DNA of 64,000 bases. Source: Alphaproteobacteria bacterium (GTDB taxonomy: Bacteria > Pseudomonadota > Alphaproteobacteria > Micropepsales > Micropepsaceae). Positions 1 through 7,995 of the stretch are shown in pieces (the first letter of the stretch is position 1; every line of letters starts with the position of its first letter). The stretch is taken from the NCBI GenBank assembly GCA_019247845.1, contig JAFBAL010000045.1, positions 27,460-91,459 of the forward strand, given 5' to 3'. Made by a program: the position numbers and the translations under genes. The notes below the pieces were generated by a model, which saw only the letters and a list, made by a program, of their open reading frames with translations, was not told the DNA's origin and searched no databases.

Positions 1-893
1 TGCGGAAGTGCGAACCCGGGATCGAGGGCGAGCGCCTTTTCATATTCGTCGGTGGCTTTCGCGTAGCTTCTCGACTGCTCGTATATATTGCCGAGATTGT
101 GGTGCGGCAGCGCCGATGCCGGCGCCAATCGCATCGCTTCGCGGTATTCGCCCATGGCCGCTGCGGTCTGCCCGCGGTCGCTGAGGATGTTGCCTTTCAG
201 ATCGTGAGCGAAGGCGACGTTCGCGTCCGTCTCGGGATAGCGTCGGATGATCGAATCCGCCTCGCTCAGCGCGAGCGCCGGGTTCTTCAAATCATACGAC
301 GCCACGACATAGGGCTGCGACTGCCAGACGATCGCGCGCGCGGCCTCGGGAAACAGGTCGTCGGGGTCGTCGCGCGGGCCGATGGTCTTCAGCCCGGCGA
401 GGCGTCCGCCCATCCTGATGGTCAGGGAGAAGCTGCCTTTCCGCTCGGTGATCTCGCCCGTCACGTAGCTGCGCGACGAAAGGTGGAAGAAGTGCAGCGC
501 CGAGGAGATCAGGCCCGCGAACTGGCTGCTTGACGCGGGCACCAGCGCTTCCTCGCCGCCGACGGATATGTGCTCGCGCTTCATCCGCGTCGTCGCCCCG
601 GCCATGATCGCGGCGACGGCGTCGTCCAGCCGCTGAGCCACGACCGCAGGCGTGTAGCCCTGGCCGTTCAGAGAGGACGGCACCGAGATCGGCTCGATCG
701 CCAGCGAATTGTCGAAGGCTTCGAAGCCCAGTTGCCAGGCGAGCGCGAGCGTCGCGGCCGCGATCGGCACATAGGCGATCAGGAGCTGCGAGGTCCTCAG
801 GATGGCGCCCGGCTCGAGCGAGATCGCCGCGCGGATCCTGTCCCGAAATGAACCCCCGCCTGCCGCGCGTCGCGGCCCCGATGCCTCGGACAT
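1..893 (-). CDS. TPR-repeat membrane protein, 3' end outside window
   Basis: This gene is absent from the ORF track because its stop lies beyond the window edge. Reading the minus strand from the ATG at 893 gives 297 open residues. An arginine-rich cytoplasmic start (MSEASGPRRAAGGG) leads into one membrane segment at about residues 38-57 (LLIAYVPIAAATLALAW). A periplasmic region of about 140 residues follows. From about residue 200 there are tetratricopeptide-type helices with the usual spacing (AMGEYREAMRLAPASALPHHNLGNIY, then KATDEYEKALALDPGFALP). A GGGGG ribosome-binding-like run lies upstream. It probably acts as a scaffold at the inner membrane. The function is unknown, and such architectures also occur in adenylate cyclase-like or toll-like regulators. 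Confidence 0.72.
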   Translation of the reverse strand, partial: MSEASGPRRAAGGGSFRDRIRAAISLEPGAILRTSQLLIAYVPIAAATLALAWQLGFEAFDNSLAIEPISVPSSLNGQGYTPAVVAQRLDDAVAAIMAGATTRMKREHISVGGEEALVPASSSQFAGLISSALHFFHLSSRSYVTGEITERKGSFSLTIRMGGRLAGLKTIGPRDDPDDLFPEAARAIVWQSQPYVVASYDLKNPALALSEADSIIRRYPETDANVAFAHDLKGNILSDRGQTAAAMGEYREAMRLAPASALPHHNLGNIYEQSRSYAKATDEYEKALALDPGFALP

Positions 894-1041
894 CGCCGCA
901 TCCCCCGTCGAAAGCCGAATCTTGAAATTCGCCCACGGGTAGATAAACACCGGGGCGGCCGCCGGTCCATTGCCGGGGTCCTGTTTCCGGCTAATTCTTA
1001 ACGGCGCCTTAGGGCTGATCCGGCAATATTGGAGACCTGTA

Positions 1042-1446
1042 ATGTCCTCGCGCGTAGTGTTGGTGGTGGCGTGCGCGCTGATAGACGCGGACGGTCGCGT
1101 GCTGATCGCACAGCGGCCCATGCAGAAGGCGATGGGTGGCTTATGGGAATTCCCGGGTGGCAAGGTCGAGGCCGGCGAGACGCCGGAAGCCTCTCTGATC
1201 CGCGAGCTCGCCGAGGAGCTCGGCATCGCGGTCAAGGAAGCCTGTCTCGCGCCGTTCACTTTCGCATCGCACGCCTATCCCGACTTCCATCTGATGATGC
1301 CGCTGTATGTGTGCCGCCGCTGGGAAGGCACGCCCCGCCCATGCGAGCACACGGCGCTCAAATGGGTCATGCCGAAGGACTTGAGCAAATGGCCGATGCC
1401 GCCGGCGGACTTGCCGCTCATTCCGATGCTGCGCGATCTTTTGTAG
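1042..1446 (+). CDS. mutT: MutT-type Nudix hydrolase (8-oxo-dGTP diphosphatase)
   Basis: A 134-residue Nudix protein that should hydrolyse oxidised nucleotides such as 8-oxo-dGTP and so keep them out of DNA. The Nudix box is complete (GGKVEAGETPEASLIRELAEELGI, the GX5EX7REUXEEXGU pattern) near residues 38-60. The length fits MutT. The ATG at 1042 is preferred over the upstream ORF start at 970 because GGAG sits seven bases before it and family proteins begin close to this point (MSSRVVLVVACALID). Its 3' end overlaps the Flp-pilin gene by 58 bases in another frame. Confidence 0.9.
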   Translation: MSSRVVLVVACALIDADGRVLIAQRPMQKAMGGLWEFPGGKVEAGETPEASLIRELAEELGIAVKEACLAPFTFASHAYPDFHLMMPLYVCRRWEGTPRPCEHTALKWVMPKDLSKWPMPPADLPLIPMLRDLL

Positions 1447-1583
1447 GCGACCGCAGCGGCGCCACCGCGATCGAATATGCGATGATCGCGAGCCTGATCT
1501 CCATCATGATCGTTGCCGGCGCGACCACGATCGGCACGCAGGTGAAAACCTTCTTCGAGCAGATGATCGTTCCGTTCCTGTAG
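1389..1583 (+). CDS. Flp/Fap-type pilin component
   Basis: A 64-residue protein ending in SGATAIEYAMIASLISIMIVAGATTIGTQVKTFFEQ, the signature of Flp-family type IVb pilins. It has a glycine followed by the conserved glutamate/tyrosine pair and a single hydrophobic helix. The only in-frame start is the ATG at 1389, inside mutT, preceded by AAGGA at a nine-base spacing, so the two genes overlap by 58 bases. The N-terminal leader (MADAAGGLAAHSDAARSFVGDRSG) is longer than usual. No tad/cpa assembly genes, prepilin peptidase or secretin lie in the window, so export must depend on genes elsewhere. The identification by motif is strong, but the exact start is less certain. Confidence 0.8.
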   Translation: MADAAGGLAAHSDAARSFVGDRSGATAIEYAMIASLISIMIVAGATTIGTQVKTFFEQMIVPFL

Positions 1584-1592
1584 GCCGTTCCT

Positions 1593-2342
1593 CTAGGCCT
1601 TCCGCTCCGTCGTGCCCAGCGCCTCGGCGAGGCGCGCTTTCGCGCTGCCCGGCTTGAGCGGCTGCTGCTGGCTCTCATGCGGCGCCCAGCCGGTCAGATA
1701 GACGATGTCGAAGGTGGCTACGACCGGGTCGTACGCCGCGACCAGCGCCGCAAGCGTCGCGCGCCGAAGCGGCTTCAGGCTGCGGCTGGTCATCGCGTTG
1801 GTCTCGCCCTCGGCGCGCAGGTCTGCGACCAGTCTGGCGAAGCCTCGATAGTTGACCGTCGTGCGCTCGACATCGGCGACGGGCAAGGCGAATCCCGCGC
1901 GCTGCAGCAGCCCGCCCAGATCGCGCACGTCGGCGAAAGGCGCGACGCGCGGACTGACGCCGCCCATGGTCTCGATCTCGGCCGCGGTGAAGGCCTCGCG
2001 CAGCTCGCGCAGAGTCTCGCCGCCGAACAGGGCGCCCAGGAACAGCCCATCGGGTTTCAGCTTGCGGCGGATCTGAACGAGCACGCCGGGAAGATCGTTG
2101 ACCGTGTGCAGCGCCAGCACGCTCGTGACCAGATCGAAGGCGCCGTCCTCGCCGGGCACGACCTCGTCTTCGCCCAGCGCATCGACCGCGAGCGCGCGTT
2201 CGAAGCTGCGGTTGGTGGCGGCGAGGCGGAGGTCGAGACTTTCCCGCGCCTCGCGCGCCAGGAACCGGTCGCCCGCGATCCGCGCGGCGCGGGCACGGTG
2301 CAGGGCAAGCGCTTTGGGATCGAAGAGGCGCGGCGGGTTCAT
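1593..2342 (-). CDS. BioC/NDUFAF5-like SAM-dependent methyltransferase
   Basis: A 249-residue methyltransferase-like protein. After an N-terminal helical part (MNPPRLFDPKALALHRARAARIAGDRFL) comes the class I fold, including the motif II-III stretch DGAFDLVTSVLALHTVNDLPGVLVQIRRKLKPDGLFLGALFGGETLRELREAF. This is typical of the BioC/NDUFAF5 group found next to comF and a glutaredoxin gene in many alphaproteobacteria. The canonical GxGxG loop of motif I is weak here, as is common in this subgroup, so catalytic activity is not assured. The ATG at 2342 lies back to back with comF (19 bases between). The longer 494-codon ORF in the track is an antisense extension through comF and was rejected. Confidence 0.8.
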   Translation of the reverse strand: MNPPRLFDPKALALHRARAARIAGDRFLAREARESLDLRLAATNRSFERALAVDALGEDEVVPGEDGAFDLVTSVLALHTVNDLPGVLVQIRRKLKPDGLFLGALFGGETLRELREAFTAAEIETMGGVSPRVAPFADVRDLGGLLQRAGFALPVADVERTTVNYRGFARLVADLRAEGETNAMTSRSLKPLRRATLAALVAAYDPVVATFDIVYLTGWAPHESQQQPLKPGSAKARLAEALGTTERKA

Positions 2343-2360
2343 CGTGGCTATACTAGCAAG

Positions 2361-3125
2361 ATGACGGCGATGCTGCAGAGCGGGCTTAAGCGGGCGGGGC
2401 GGAGCGCGCTCGACTTCGTCTATCCGCCGCTCTGCGTGGGCTGCCGCGCGCTGGTCGCGGAGCCGGGCAGCCTGTGCGCCGAATGCTGGAGCAAAATCGA
2501 GTTCCTCGACGGTCCGTGCTGCACCTGTTGTGGACTGCCGTTCGATCTCGATCCGGGGCCGGGCACGCGCTGCGCCGGGTGCCTCACCGAGCCGCCATCC
2601 TTCGACAGCGCCCGTGCGGTCATGCGCTATGACGACGACAGCCGCGGGCCGATCCTGGCGCTCAAGCATGCCGACCGGCTGGACCTCGTGCCTGGCTTCG
2701 CCCGCTGGCTCGACCGTGCGGGGCGCGATCTCCTGGATGAAATCGACGTCATCGTCGCCGTGCCGCTTCACCCTTCGCGATTGTGGTGGCGGCGCTACAA
2801 CCAGTCGGCGGAGCTCGCCCGGGGGCTGGGCCGGCTCGCCGCCAAGCCCTTCGCGCACCAGGCACTGGCCCGATTGCGCGCCACGCCCAGCCAGGGCGAA
2901 ATGCCCTCCGCCAAAGCCCGGAAGCGCAACATGCGCGGCGCGTTCCAGGTGCCGGCAAGGCGCCGCGGCGAGGTCGACGGCCGGTCCATCCTGCTGGTCG
3001 ACGACGTGCTGACCACCGGCGCCACGGTCGATGCCTGCGCCCGTGCCCTGAAGCGCGCAGGCGCCGCGAAAGTGCATGTTTTGGCGCTGGCCCGCGTTGT
3101 TAGGCCGCTAACCTCGTCTATATAG
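2361..3125 (+). CDS. comF: ComF family phosphoribosyltransferase-like protein
   Basis: A 254-residue ComF protein. The N-terminal zinc-ribbon part carries the expected cysteine pairs (CVGC, CAEC, CCTCCGLPF, CAGC). The C-terminal half is a phosphoribosyltransferase fold with the PRPP-binding loop ILLVDDVLTTGAT near residues 212-224 and the family segment RYNQSAELARGL. In naturally competent bacteria ComF supports handling of incoming DNA. In most alphaproteobacteria its role is untested. The start at 2361 is preferred because the family begins a few residues before the first Cys pair. The track ORF from 1677 runs through the antisense of the neighbouring methyltransferase gene. Confidence 0.88.
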   Translation: MTAMLQSGLKRAGRSALDFVYPPLCVGCRALVAEPGSLCAECWSKIEFLDGPCCTCCGLPFDLDPGPGTRCAGCLTEPPSFDSARAVMRYDDDSRGPILALKHADRLDLVPGFARWLDRAGRDLLDEIDVIVAVPLHPSRLWWRRYNQSAELARGLGRLAAKPFAHQALARLRATPSQGEMPSAKARKRNMRGAFQVPARRRGEVDGRSILLVDDVLTTGATVDACARALKRAGAAKVHVLALARVVRPLTSSI

Positions 3126-3171
3126 TTGTTATACAAATATGACACCGATTCCGCAGGCGAGTGTCCCGCGT

Positions 3172-3432
3172 ATGTCCAAGGTCCTGATCTACACCACCCC
3201 GATCTGCCCCTATTGCGTCCGCGCCAAGTCGCTTCTGAAGAAGAAGGGCGCCGAGTACCGCGAGGTCGACGTCTTCATGGACCACGACGCGCGCATGGAG
3301 ATGGAAGCCAAGGCCAACGGACGGCGCACCGTGCCGCAGATCTTCATCGACGATACCCATGTCGGCGGCTGCGACGACCTCTATGCGCTGGAGCGCGAGG
3401 GCCGGCTCGACCCGCTGCTGGAAAAGCGATGA
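3172..3432 (+). CDS. grxC: Glutaredoxin 3 (GrxC type)
   Basis: An 86-residue dithiol glutaredoxin with active site CPYC near residue 11 (TTPICPYCVRAKSLL), the TVPQIF cis-proline loop and the GGCDDL glutathione-binding motif. It reduces protein disulfides and mixed disulfides with glutathione in the cytoplasm. The ATG at 3172 gives the usual length. The track start at 3139 would add 11 unlikely residues (MTPIPQASVPR) and sits next to TATACA, which looks more like a -10 element. Its TGA overlaps the next ATG as ATGA, implying translational coupling with the amidase gene. Confidence 0.9.
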   Translation: MSKVLIYTTPICPYCVRAKSLLKKKGAEYREVDVFMDHDARMEMEAKANGRRTVPQIFIDDTHVGGCDDLYALEREGRLDPLLEKR

Positions 3433-4250
3433 GCGCGTTCCGCGCCGCCTGCGTCCAGCTGCGCTCGTCGGACGACGTGGCCGAGAACATCCGCATCGCT
3501 TCCGAGCTGATCCGCCAAGCGCGTGGCAAAGGTGCCGATTTCATCGCGACGCCCGAGAACACCACGCTGATGGCGCCCGACGGCGGCGCGAAGCTCGAGC
3601 GCAGCTTCGCCGAAGACGCCGATCCGGCGCTGCCGAAGTTCCGCGCGCTGGCCGAGGAGCTGGGCGCTTGGCTGCTGATCGGCTCGCTGGCGATCAAGAC
3701 GAGCGAGACCAGGACCGCGAACCGTTCGTTCCTGATCGATGCCAGGGGCCGCATCGCGGCGCGCTACGACAAGGTCCATCTCTTCGACACCGATCCGGGC
3801 AAGGGCGAGAGCTATCGCGAGTCGAACACGGTGGCGGGCGGCAGCCGCGCCGTCGTGGCCGACACGCCGTGGGGCAGGCTGGGCATGACGATCTGCTATG
3901 ACCTGCGCTTCCCGCAGCTCTATCGCGCGCTCGCCAAGAAGGGCGCCACCATGCTGAGCGTGCCTTCGGCTTTCACCGAGACGACGGGCAAGGCGCATTG
4001 GCACGTGCTGTTGCGCGCGCGCGCGATCGAGAACGGCGCGTTCGTGATCGCGCCGGCGCAGGGCGGTATGCATGCCAATGGGCGCGCGACCTATGGCCAT
4101 TCGCTCATCATCGCGCCATGGGGCGAGATCCTGGCCGAAGCCGGTACCGAGCCCTGCGTGATCGCGGCGGACATCGATATGTCCGCGGTCGAGGCGGCAC
4201 GCACGCGCGTGCCCAGCCTCGGCCACGACCGCGACTTCACGTTTTCCTAG
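3429..4250 (+). CDS. Nitrilase-family carbon-nitrogen hydrolase (Nit1-like amidase)
   Basis: A 273-residue member of the nitrilase superfamily with all three catalytic positions visible: Glu in TPENTT, Lys in YDKVHLFD and Cys in ICYDLRFP. The close spacing to the Lys motif and HLFDTDPGKGE suggest the Nit1/deaminated-glutathione amidase group, which removes a toxic side product of glutathione. That would fit the ATGA overlap with grxC just upstream. Start 3429 is set by that overlap. The stop TAG shares CTAG with the convergent tail-collar gene. The substrate is an inference from family and context. Confidence 0.86.
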   Translation: MSAFRAACVQLRSSDDVAENIRIASELIRQARGKGADFIATPENTTLMAPDGGAKLERSFAEDADPALPKFRALAEELGAWLLIGSLAIKTSETRTANRSFLIDARGRIAARYDKVHLFDTDPGKGESYRESNTVAGGSRAVVADTPWGRLGMTICYDLRFPQLYRALAKKGATMLSVPSAFTETTGKAHWHVLLRARAIENGAFVIAPAQGGMHANGRATYGHSLIIAPWGEILAEAGTEPCVIAADIDMSAVEAARTRVPSLGHDRDFTFS

Positions 4251-4831
4251 TTGCGTTTCGGAAAGTCGCCCGTTACTGCCACGCAATAGCGCAGCACCAG
4301 CGACGGCTGGTACTGATCGAAGGGCTTGCTCTCGCCCGCCATCGCCGTCGACTCCGCGACCATAGGCACCACCGGCGCCGTGGTCGCATAGGCGGTGCTC
4401 GCAGCCGGGAAGGTCGCGAGCGCCGCGCCGGCCACGGGCTTGACGTTCGGCGGCGACGGCGAGGCGTTGAAGGCGTGGTTGTGCACCGGCATCTGGTCGA
4501 CGGTCAGCGTCGTCGCCGCCTCGCCCGTCACTTCACCTTGCGGCGTGGAAGCGAGGCCCTTGCCCAGGCCCGTATGCGCCGCGACGCGTCCGCGCAGGTC
4601 GGGGATGGCGAAGGTCGTCTGCCCGTTGCCGCCATAGGTCGTGCCGAACAGCGCGAACAGGGCGGTGTTCTGCGCGATGTTCATGATCTGGCCGTCGGCC
4701 TCCACCCACCCCGCCGGGCAGAACTGGAACGCGGTCGGCATGATCTGGCCGAGCATCGGCGTCTGCTGCGCATGGGCCGCGCCCGTCAGCAAAAGCACCG
4801 GAACGGCAGCGACGAGATATGGGCGTTTCAT
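4247..4831 (-). CDS. Secreted phage tail-collar-like domain protein
   Basis: A 194-residue protein with a clear Sec signal peptide (MKRPYLVAAVPVLLLTGAAHAQ) followed by a tail-collar fold: GQIMPTAFQFCPAGWVEADGQIMNIAQNTALFALFGTTYGGNGQTTFAIPDLRGRVAAHTGLG, and the terminal motif QYQPSLVLRYCVAV. The family is best known from microcystin-dependent proteins and phage fibre tips. No other phage gene is nearby and the signal peptide argues for an exported host protein of unknown role. Its stop shares CTAG with the amidase gene. A truncated relative lies 12 bases upstream on the same strand. Confidence 0.82.
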   Translation of the reverse strand: MKRPYLVAAVPVLLLTGAAHAQQTPMLGQIMPTAFQFCPAGWVEADGQIMNIAQNTALFALFGTTYGGNGQTTFAIPDLRGRVAAHTGLGKGLASTPQGEVTGEAATTLTVDQMPVHNHAFNASPSPPNVKPVAGAALATFPAASTAYATTAPVVPMVAESTAMAGESKPFDQYQPSLVLRYCVAVTGDFPKRN

Positions 4832-4843
4832 GATCCGTCCCTC

Positions 4844-5074
4844 TCACTTGCCTTGCTTCGGGATGCCGCCCTGCGCCGACACGCAGTAGCGCAGCACCAA
4901 GGTCGGCTGGTATTGCGCGAAGGGCTGGCCGCCTCCCACGGTGCCGACCGTGCCGGCGGCGAGCGCGGTCGCGGGCGGCGGGGGCGCGTAGAGCTTCTGC
5001 ATCAGCGTGCCCAGCGCCGCGCCCGACGGGTCGCCCTGCGTCGGCGGATGTGGGTATCGCGGCTTCTTCAGCAT
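4844..5074 (-). pseudogene. Truncated tail-collar paralogue (C-terminal remnant)
   Basis: The 76-codon frame contains the end of a tail-collar domain: LYAPPPPATALAAGTVGTVGGGQPFAQYQPTLVLRYCVSAQGGIPKQGK. This aligns with the final part of the intact protein next door (QYQPSLVLRYCVAVTGDFPKRN). The N-terminal two thirds of the domain, including the signal peptide and the WxxADG region, are missing. The first 25 residues (MLKKPRYPHPPTQGDPSG) resemble neither a signal peptide nor the family. It is most simply a decayed tandem duplicate. A functional short protein cannot be excluded. Confidence 0.65.
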
Positions 5075-5132
5075 TTCCAGCAGGTTGCGACTGCTGTCGC
5101 GCCGATGCGCTGCCGCGTGGCATTATGAGGCC

Positions 5133-5702
5133 ATGGCGAAGACGACGGCTGCGCTGGGGGTGCGCGCCCATTCGGGCTGGGCGGCCTATGTCGTGCTCGG
5201 CGGCGATGCGAGGGCGCCCGATATCCTCGGGCGCGGCCGCATGACGCTGTGCGACAGCGCCGAGACCAAGATGCCGTTCCACGCCGCCGAGCCGATGGCG
5301 TTCGCGCGTGGTGAGGCCTTCATCGCGCAATGCCGCGCGGTCGCCGCGAAGCTCGCGGACAGGGAGATCGAGGGTATCGGTGCGGTCGTCGGTTGCTGCG
5401 TGCTCGCGGCCGCAGGCAAGCCGTTGCCCGATCTCAGAACCATCCTCGCGTCGCATGCGCTGATCCACGCGGCCGAAGGCGAGTTCTATCGTGATGCCAT
5501 CGCGCAGGCCTGCAGCCGCGCCGGTATCGCGGTCACGCGCATCCGCGAGCGCGACGTCGAAGCGGAAGCCGGGCATCTCGGCGCCTGGCGCGAACGTCTC
5601 GCGGCGTTCGGCAAGACGGTGGGCCCGCCATGGACGCAGGACGAGAAGCTCGCGAGCCTCGGCGCCTGGCTCGTGCTTGCCGCCAAGCGCTCGAAGCGCT
5701 AG
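5133..5702 (+). CDS. Conserved hypothetical protein, unknown function
   Basis: A 189-residue cytoplasmic protein I do not recognise. The opening strand LGVRAHSGWAAYVVLGG followed by AFARGEAFIAQCRAVAAKLADREIEGIGAVVGCCVLAAAG has an alternating strand/helix pattern that could be an RNase H-like or actin-like fold, but no catalytic residues can be assigned. The ATG at 5133 follows GAGG. It is the first gene of a tight co-directional trio with DUF1178 (9 bases downstream) and a small secreted protein (19 bases after that). Coding is supported by start context and by the tight packing, not by homology. Confidence 0.7.
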   Translation: MAKTTAALGVRAHSGWAAYVVLGGDARAPDILGRGRMTLCDSAETKMPFHAAEPMAFARGEAFIAQCRAVAAKLADREIEGIGAVVGCCVLAAAGKPLPDLRTILASHALIHAAEGEFYRDAIAQACSRAGIAVTRIRERDVEAEAGHLGAWRERLAAFGKTVGPPWTQDEKLASLGAWLVLAAKRSKR

Positions 5703-5711
5703 GGCTGGGCG

Positions 5712-6128
5712 ATGATCGTCTACAATCTCCGTTGCAAATCGGGCCACGAGTTCGAAGGCTGGTTCAAGGACGGCGCCGCATTCGACGCGCAGTCGGCCGC
5801 GAACAAGCTCGTCTGTCCGACCTGCAACTCGCGCAAGATCGAGAAGGCGATCATGGCGCCCGCGGTCTCGGGCACGAAGAAGAAGACCACAGCGCCGGAC
5901 GAGATGCGCAAGATGCGCCAGTTCATGACTGGCCTGCGCAAATACGTCCAGGACAACGCCGACTATGTCGGCCCCAATTTCGCCGAAGAGGCGCGCAAGA
6001 TTCACTATGGCGAGACCGAGGAGCGCCAGATCTACGGCGAGTCCACGGTGCAGGAGGCGATCGATCTGGTCGAGGAGGGCATCGATGTGGCGCCGCTGCC
6101 GCCCGACCTCGACGAGACGGCCAACTAG
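5712..6128 (+). CDS. DUF1178 family protein
   Basis: A 138-residue DUF1178 protein, a small alpha- and betaproteobacterial family of unknown function. The N-terminal zinc-ribbon-like part shows LRCKSGHEFEGWFKDGAAFDAQ then CPTCNSRKIEKAIMAPAV, the family hallmark. The C-terminal part has VGPNFAEEARKIHYGETEERQIYGESTVQEAIDLVEEGIDVAPLP, which is also conserved. The length matches the family. It probably shares a transcript with the unknown gene nine bases upstream. Confidence 0.88.
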   Translation: MIVYNLRCKSGHEFEGWFKDGAAFDAQSAANKLVCPTCNSRKIEKAIMAPAVSGTKKKTTAPDEMRKMRQFMTGLRKYVQDNADYVGPNFAEEARKIHYGETEERQIYGESTVQEAIDLVEEGIDVAPLPPDLDETAN

Positions 6129-6147
6129 GGGCCGATAGGGGGAGCCG

Positions 6148-6534
6148 ATGAAGCCGACCGTGCTGTTCACGCTGCTGGTGGCGATCGTGGTCGCGACCGG
6201 CATGGGACGCTATCGCGACAGCCTCTCCGACGGCGATCTGGTGAAATACGCAAGGCCGTTCCACGGCAGCCACGATTGGGCGTCCTTCCCCAAGGACGGC
6301 GCCGTCGTCGGCACCCACAAGAGCACCAAGGTCGTGGCCACGGTCCGCTGCAGCGACCTCTGCCCCCAGTACACGCGGCTCGTCATCCACTATGACGCCA
6401 AGCCCGGCGCGGAATGCCGCGCCGCCGGCGGCCGCGAGGTGCAGGTCCCCATGCCGATCGCCATCGCGGTCCGCAACGAGACGTTCTGCGTGCCCGCCGC
6501 GCTCGAGAAGGACCGGCTCTACGCCGCGCCTTAG
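6148..6534 (+). CDS. Small secreted hypothetical protein
   Basis: A 128-residue protein with an N-terminal hydrophobic segment (PTVLFTLLVAIVVATGMG) that acts as a signal or anchor. The remainder holds four cysteines in a pattern suited to two disulfides (VRCSDLCPQY, AECRAAG, FCVPA). A GGGGGAG ribosome-binding run precedes the ATG. No family is recognised. Its position 19 bases after DUF1178 suggests the same transcript. The TTAGGT sequence just after its stop is repeated (gcgccgcgccttaggt), a short duplication of the gene end. Confidence 0.62.
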   Translation: MKPTVLFTLLVAIVVATGMGRYRDSLSDGDLVKYARPFHGSHDWASFPKDGAVVGTHKSTKVVATVRCSDLCPQYTRLVIHYDAKPGAECRAAGGREVQVPMPIAIAVRNETFCVPAALEKDRLYAAP

Positions 6535-6550
6535 GTCTTGGCGCCGCGCC

Positions 6551-7327
6551 TTAGGTTTTGGCGTTGTCCACGATCACGGAATTGGTGATCCAGCCGATCA
6601 CCGGATCGTCGGCTTTGCCGGTCGTGGTGGCGAAAACGTCCTGCGCGCCGTCGGTTCCGTCCATCGCGGTCTTTGCGTCGGCCAGCGTCCCGCTCGATCC
6701 CATGACCGCGAAGACCTTGGCGAGGCCGCGCGTATCGTCGAAGTCCAGGAAATCCTTGAGCGTCTTCTTGTCCTTGTCCGCGTCGGGGCTGCGCGCGTAG
6801 TAGCGGTACAGCAGGCTCTCATGGATGAGATAGACGATGCCGTGCCGCTCGCTGAACACGGGAATGCGCGTCACCACCTTGGACAGCATGTTCAAGACGT
6901 CGGGCAGGGCGATCTTGTCTTCGGTCTTGTCCGCGGAGAGCTCGATGCCTTTTATGGCGCTCATCGGGATCCAGACGGTCTCGATGCGAACCTTGCGAAG
7001 CTTCTCGTCCATCTGCCCTAGCAGGCTCTGCGTCGTGGCGGCGGCGTCCTTGAAGTTCTGGTTCGAGAAGTAATAGGCGAGCACGGTGCCGACCCAGGTG
7101 CCGAACAGCGGGAGCAGGGCGTTGAACACCGTCCCGGTCTGCTTGGACATGTCTTCGGCCATCGTTCCCCGATGCGCGATATCGGTCAAAGCGATGGGAA
7201 CTATGGCGACCAGGATGACCAGCATAGAGATCACGACAATGCCTGCCGCGGACCAGGTGATGATCTTGAGCGCGATCGCGTCGCGCTTGTCGGTGTCGTT
7301 CGCCGCTGTCGTCGTGGTGTCGGCCAT
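6551..7327 (-). CDS. Two-TM membrane protein with a CBS-like C-terminal region
   Basis: A 258-residue membrane protein. After a charged N-terminus come two membrane helices (IITWSAAGIVVISMLVILVAIVPIAL at about 22-47, and FNALLPLFGTWVGTVLAYYFS at about 68-88). A cytoplasmic region follows with the segment IPVFSERHGIVYLIHESLLYRYYA and a final ADDPVIGWITNSVIVD. The last two segments resemble the strand-helix pairs of CBS nucleotide-sensing domains. I cannot name a family. It might sense a nucleotide or ion and act on a partner in the membrane. The gene stands alone, convergent with the upstream trio. Confidence 0.68.
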   Translation of the reverse strand: MADTTTTAANDTDKRDAIALKIITWSAAGIVVISMLVILVAIVPIALTDIAHRGTMAEDMSKQTGTVFNALLPLFGTWVGTVLAYYFSNQNFKDAAATTQSLLGQMDEKLRKVRIETVWIPMSAIKGIELSADKTEDKIALPDVLNMLSKVVTRIPVFSERHGIVYLIHESLLYRYYARSPDADKDKKTLKDFLDFDDTRGLAKVFAVMGSSGTLADAKTAMDGTDGAQDVFATTTGKADDPVIGWITNSVIVDNAKT

Positions 7328-7494
7328 CGGTATTCCCCTTCGTGCTCCGATGCACTATAGCACGAAAACTCGCATAGATTGTAGGGCCTGCACCGGCGGC
7401 GCTGGAAGATCGGAGCCGCCAAACCGTGCCTTGAGCGCGACGCATTCCTGAAGTAGTTTTCGCAATGTTGGAAATCTACGCACGGGATGACGCC

Positions 7495-7995
7495 ATGGTC
7501 CGCACGATGATTTTGGCCGCAGCCGCCACGATCCTGGTGGCCGGCACGGCTCAGGCGCAGAAAGTGGGAACCTATTCCGGCACCGCCGCCGACGGCACCT
7601 ACATCAGCTTCACGGTGGACAAGAACGGCACTGCCGGAGCGTTCCGCTTCGCCAATGGCGACGTGAACTTCGAGGCGCAGTGCACGCATCCCAGCCGCGT
7701 CGCGAGCGAGGGCTGGGGCTTCTTCGTCGGCCAGGACATTGTGGCAGGCGCGAACCCGTTCCATTCCGGCAACGACTATTACGACACTGCCGGCTCGATG
7801 CATTTCGTGAACAACAACACGCTCGCGGGAACCATCACCAGCGTGACCGCGGTCTTCGTTCCCGGCAGCACCCCGCCGGTGAATGCGCAGTTCTGCAAGT
7901 CGGCCAAGCAGGCTTTCACGCTGCACTGGTCGGCCGCGCCCGGCCGCACGCAGTACCCGACCGCGACGGTGCTCGAGAAGCGCCGGACGAACTAA
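7495..7995 (+). CDS. Secreted single-domain protein related to the 62 kb two-domain protein
   Basis: A 166-residue exported protein with signal peptide [22 protein letters not shown]. The mature part begins [23 protein letters not shown] and ends [17 protein letters not shown]. The same order of motifs (G-Y-G-DG, a hydrophobic strand, FC, QxFxLxW) occurs twice in the protein at 62151-62990, so both belong to one secreted beta-rich family I cannot name. The ATG at 7495 is preferred over the ORF start at 7465 because it begins the signal peptide directly. The stop shares CTAA with the convergent ubiG. Confidence 0.75.
   Translation: MVRTMILAAAATILVAGTAQAQKVGTYSGTAADGTYISFTVDKNGTAGAFRFANGDVNFEAQCTHPSRVASEGWGFFVGQDIVAGANPFHSGNDYYDTAGSMHFVNNNTLAGTITSVTAVFVPGSTPPVNAQFCKSAKQAFTLHWSAAPGRTQYPTATVLEKRRTN

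Noticed and set aside
292-936. Minus-strand ORF of 214 codons at the left end
   Set aside because: It is Arg-rich and featureless. The frame beside it encodes a signal/TM segment and TPR units and runs off the window end.
4247-5074. Prophage remnant suggested by tail-collar proteins
   Set aside because: No integrase, capsid, terminase or lysis genes are nearby, and the intact protein has a Sec signal peptide.
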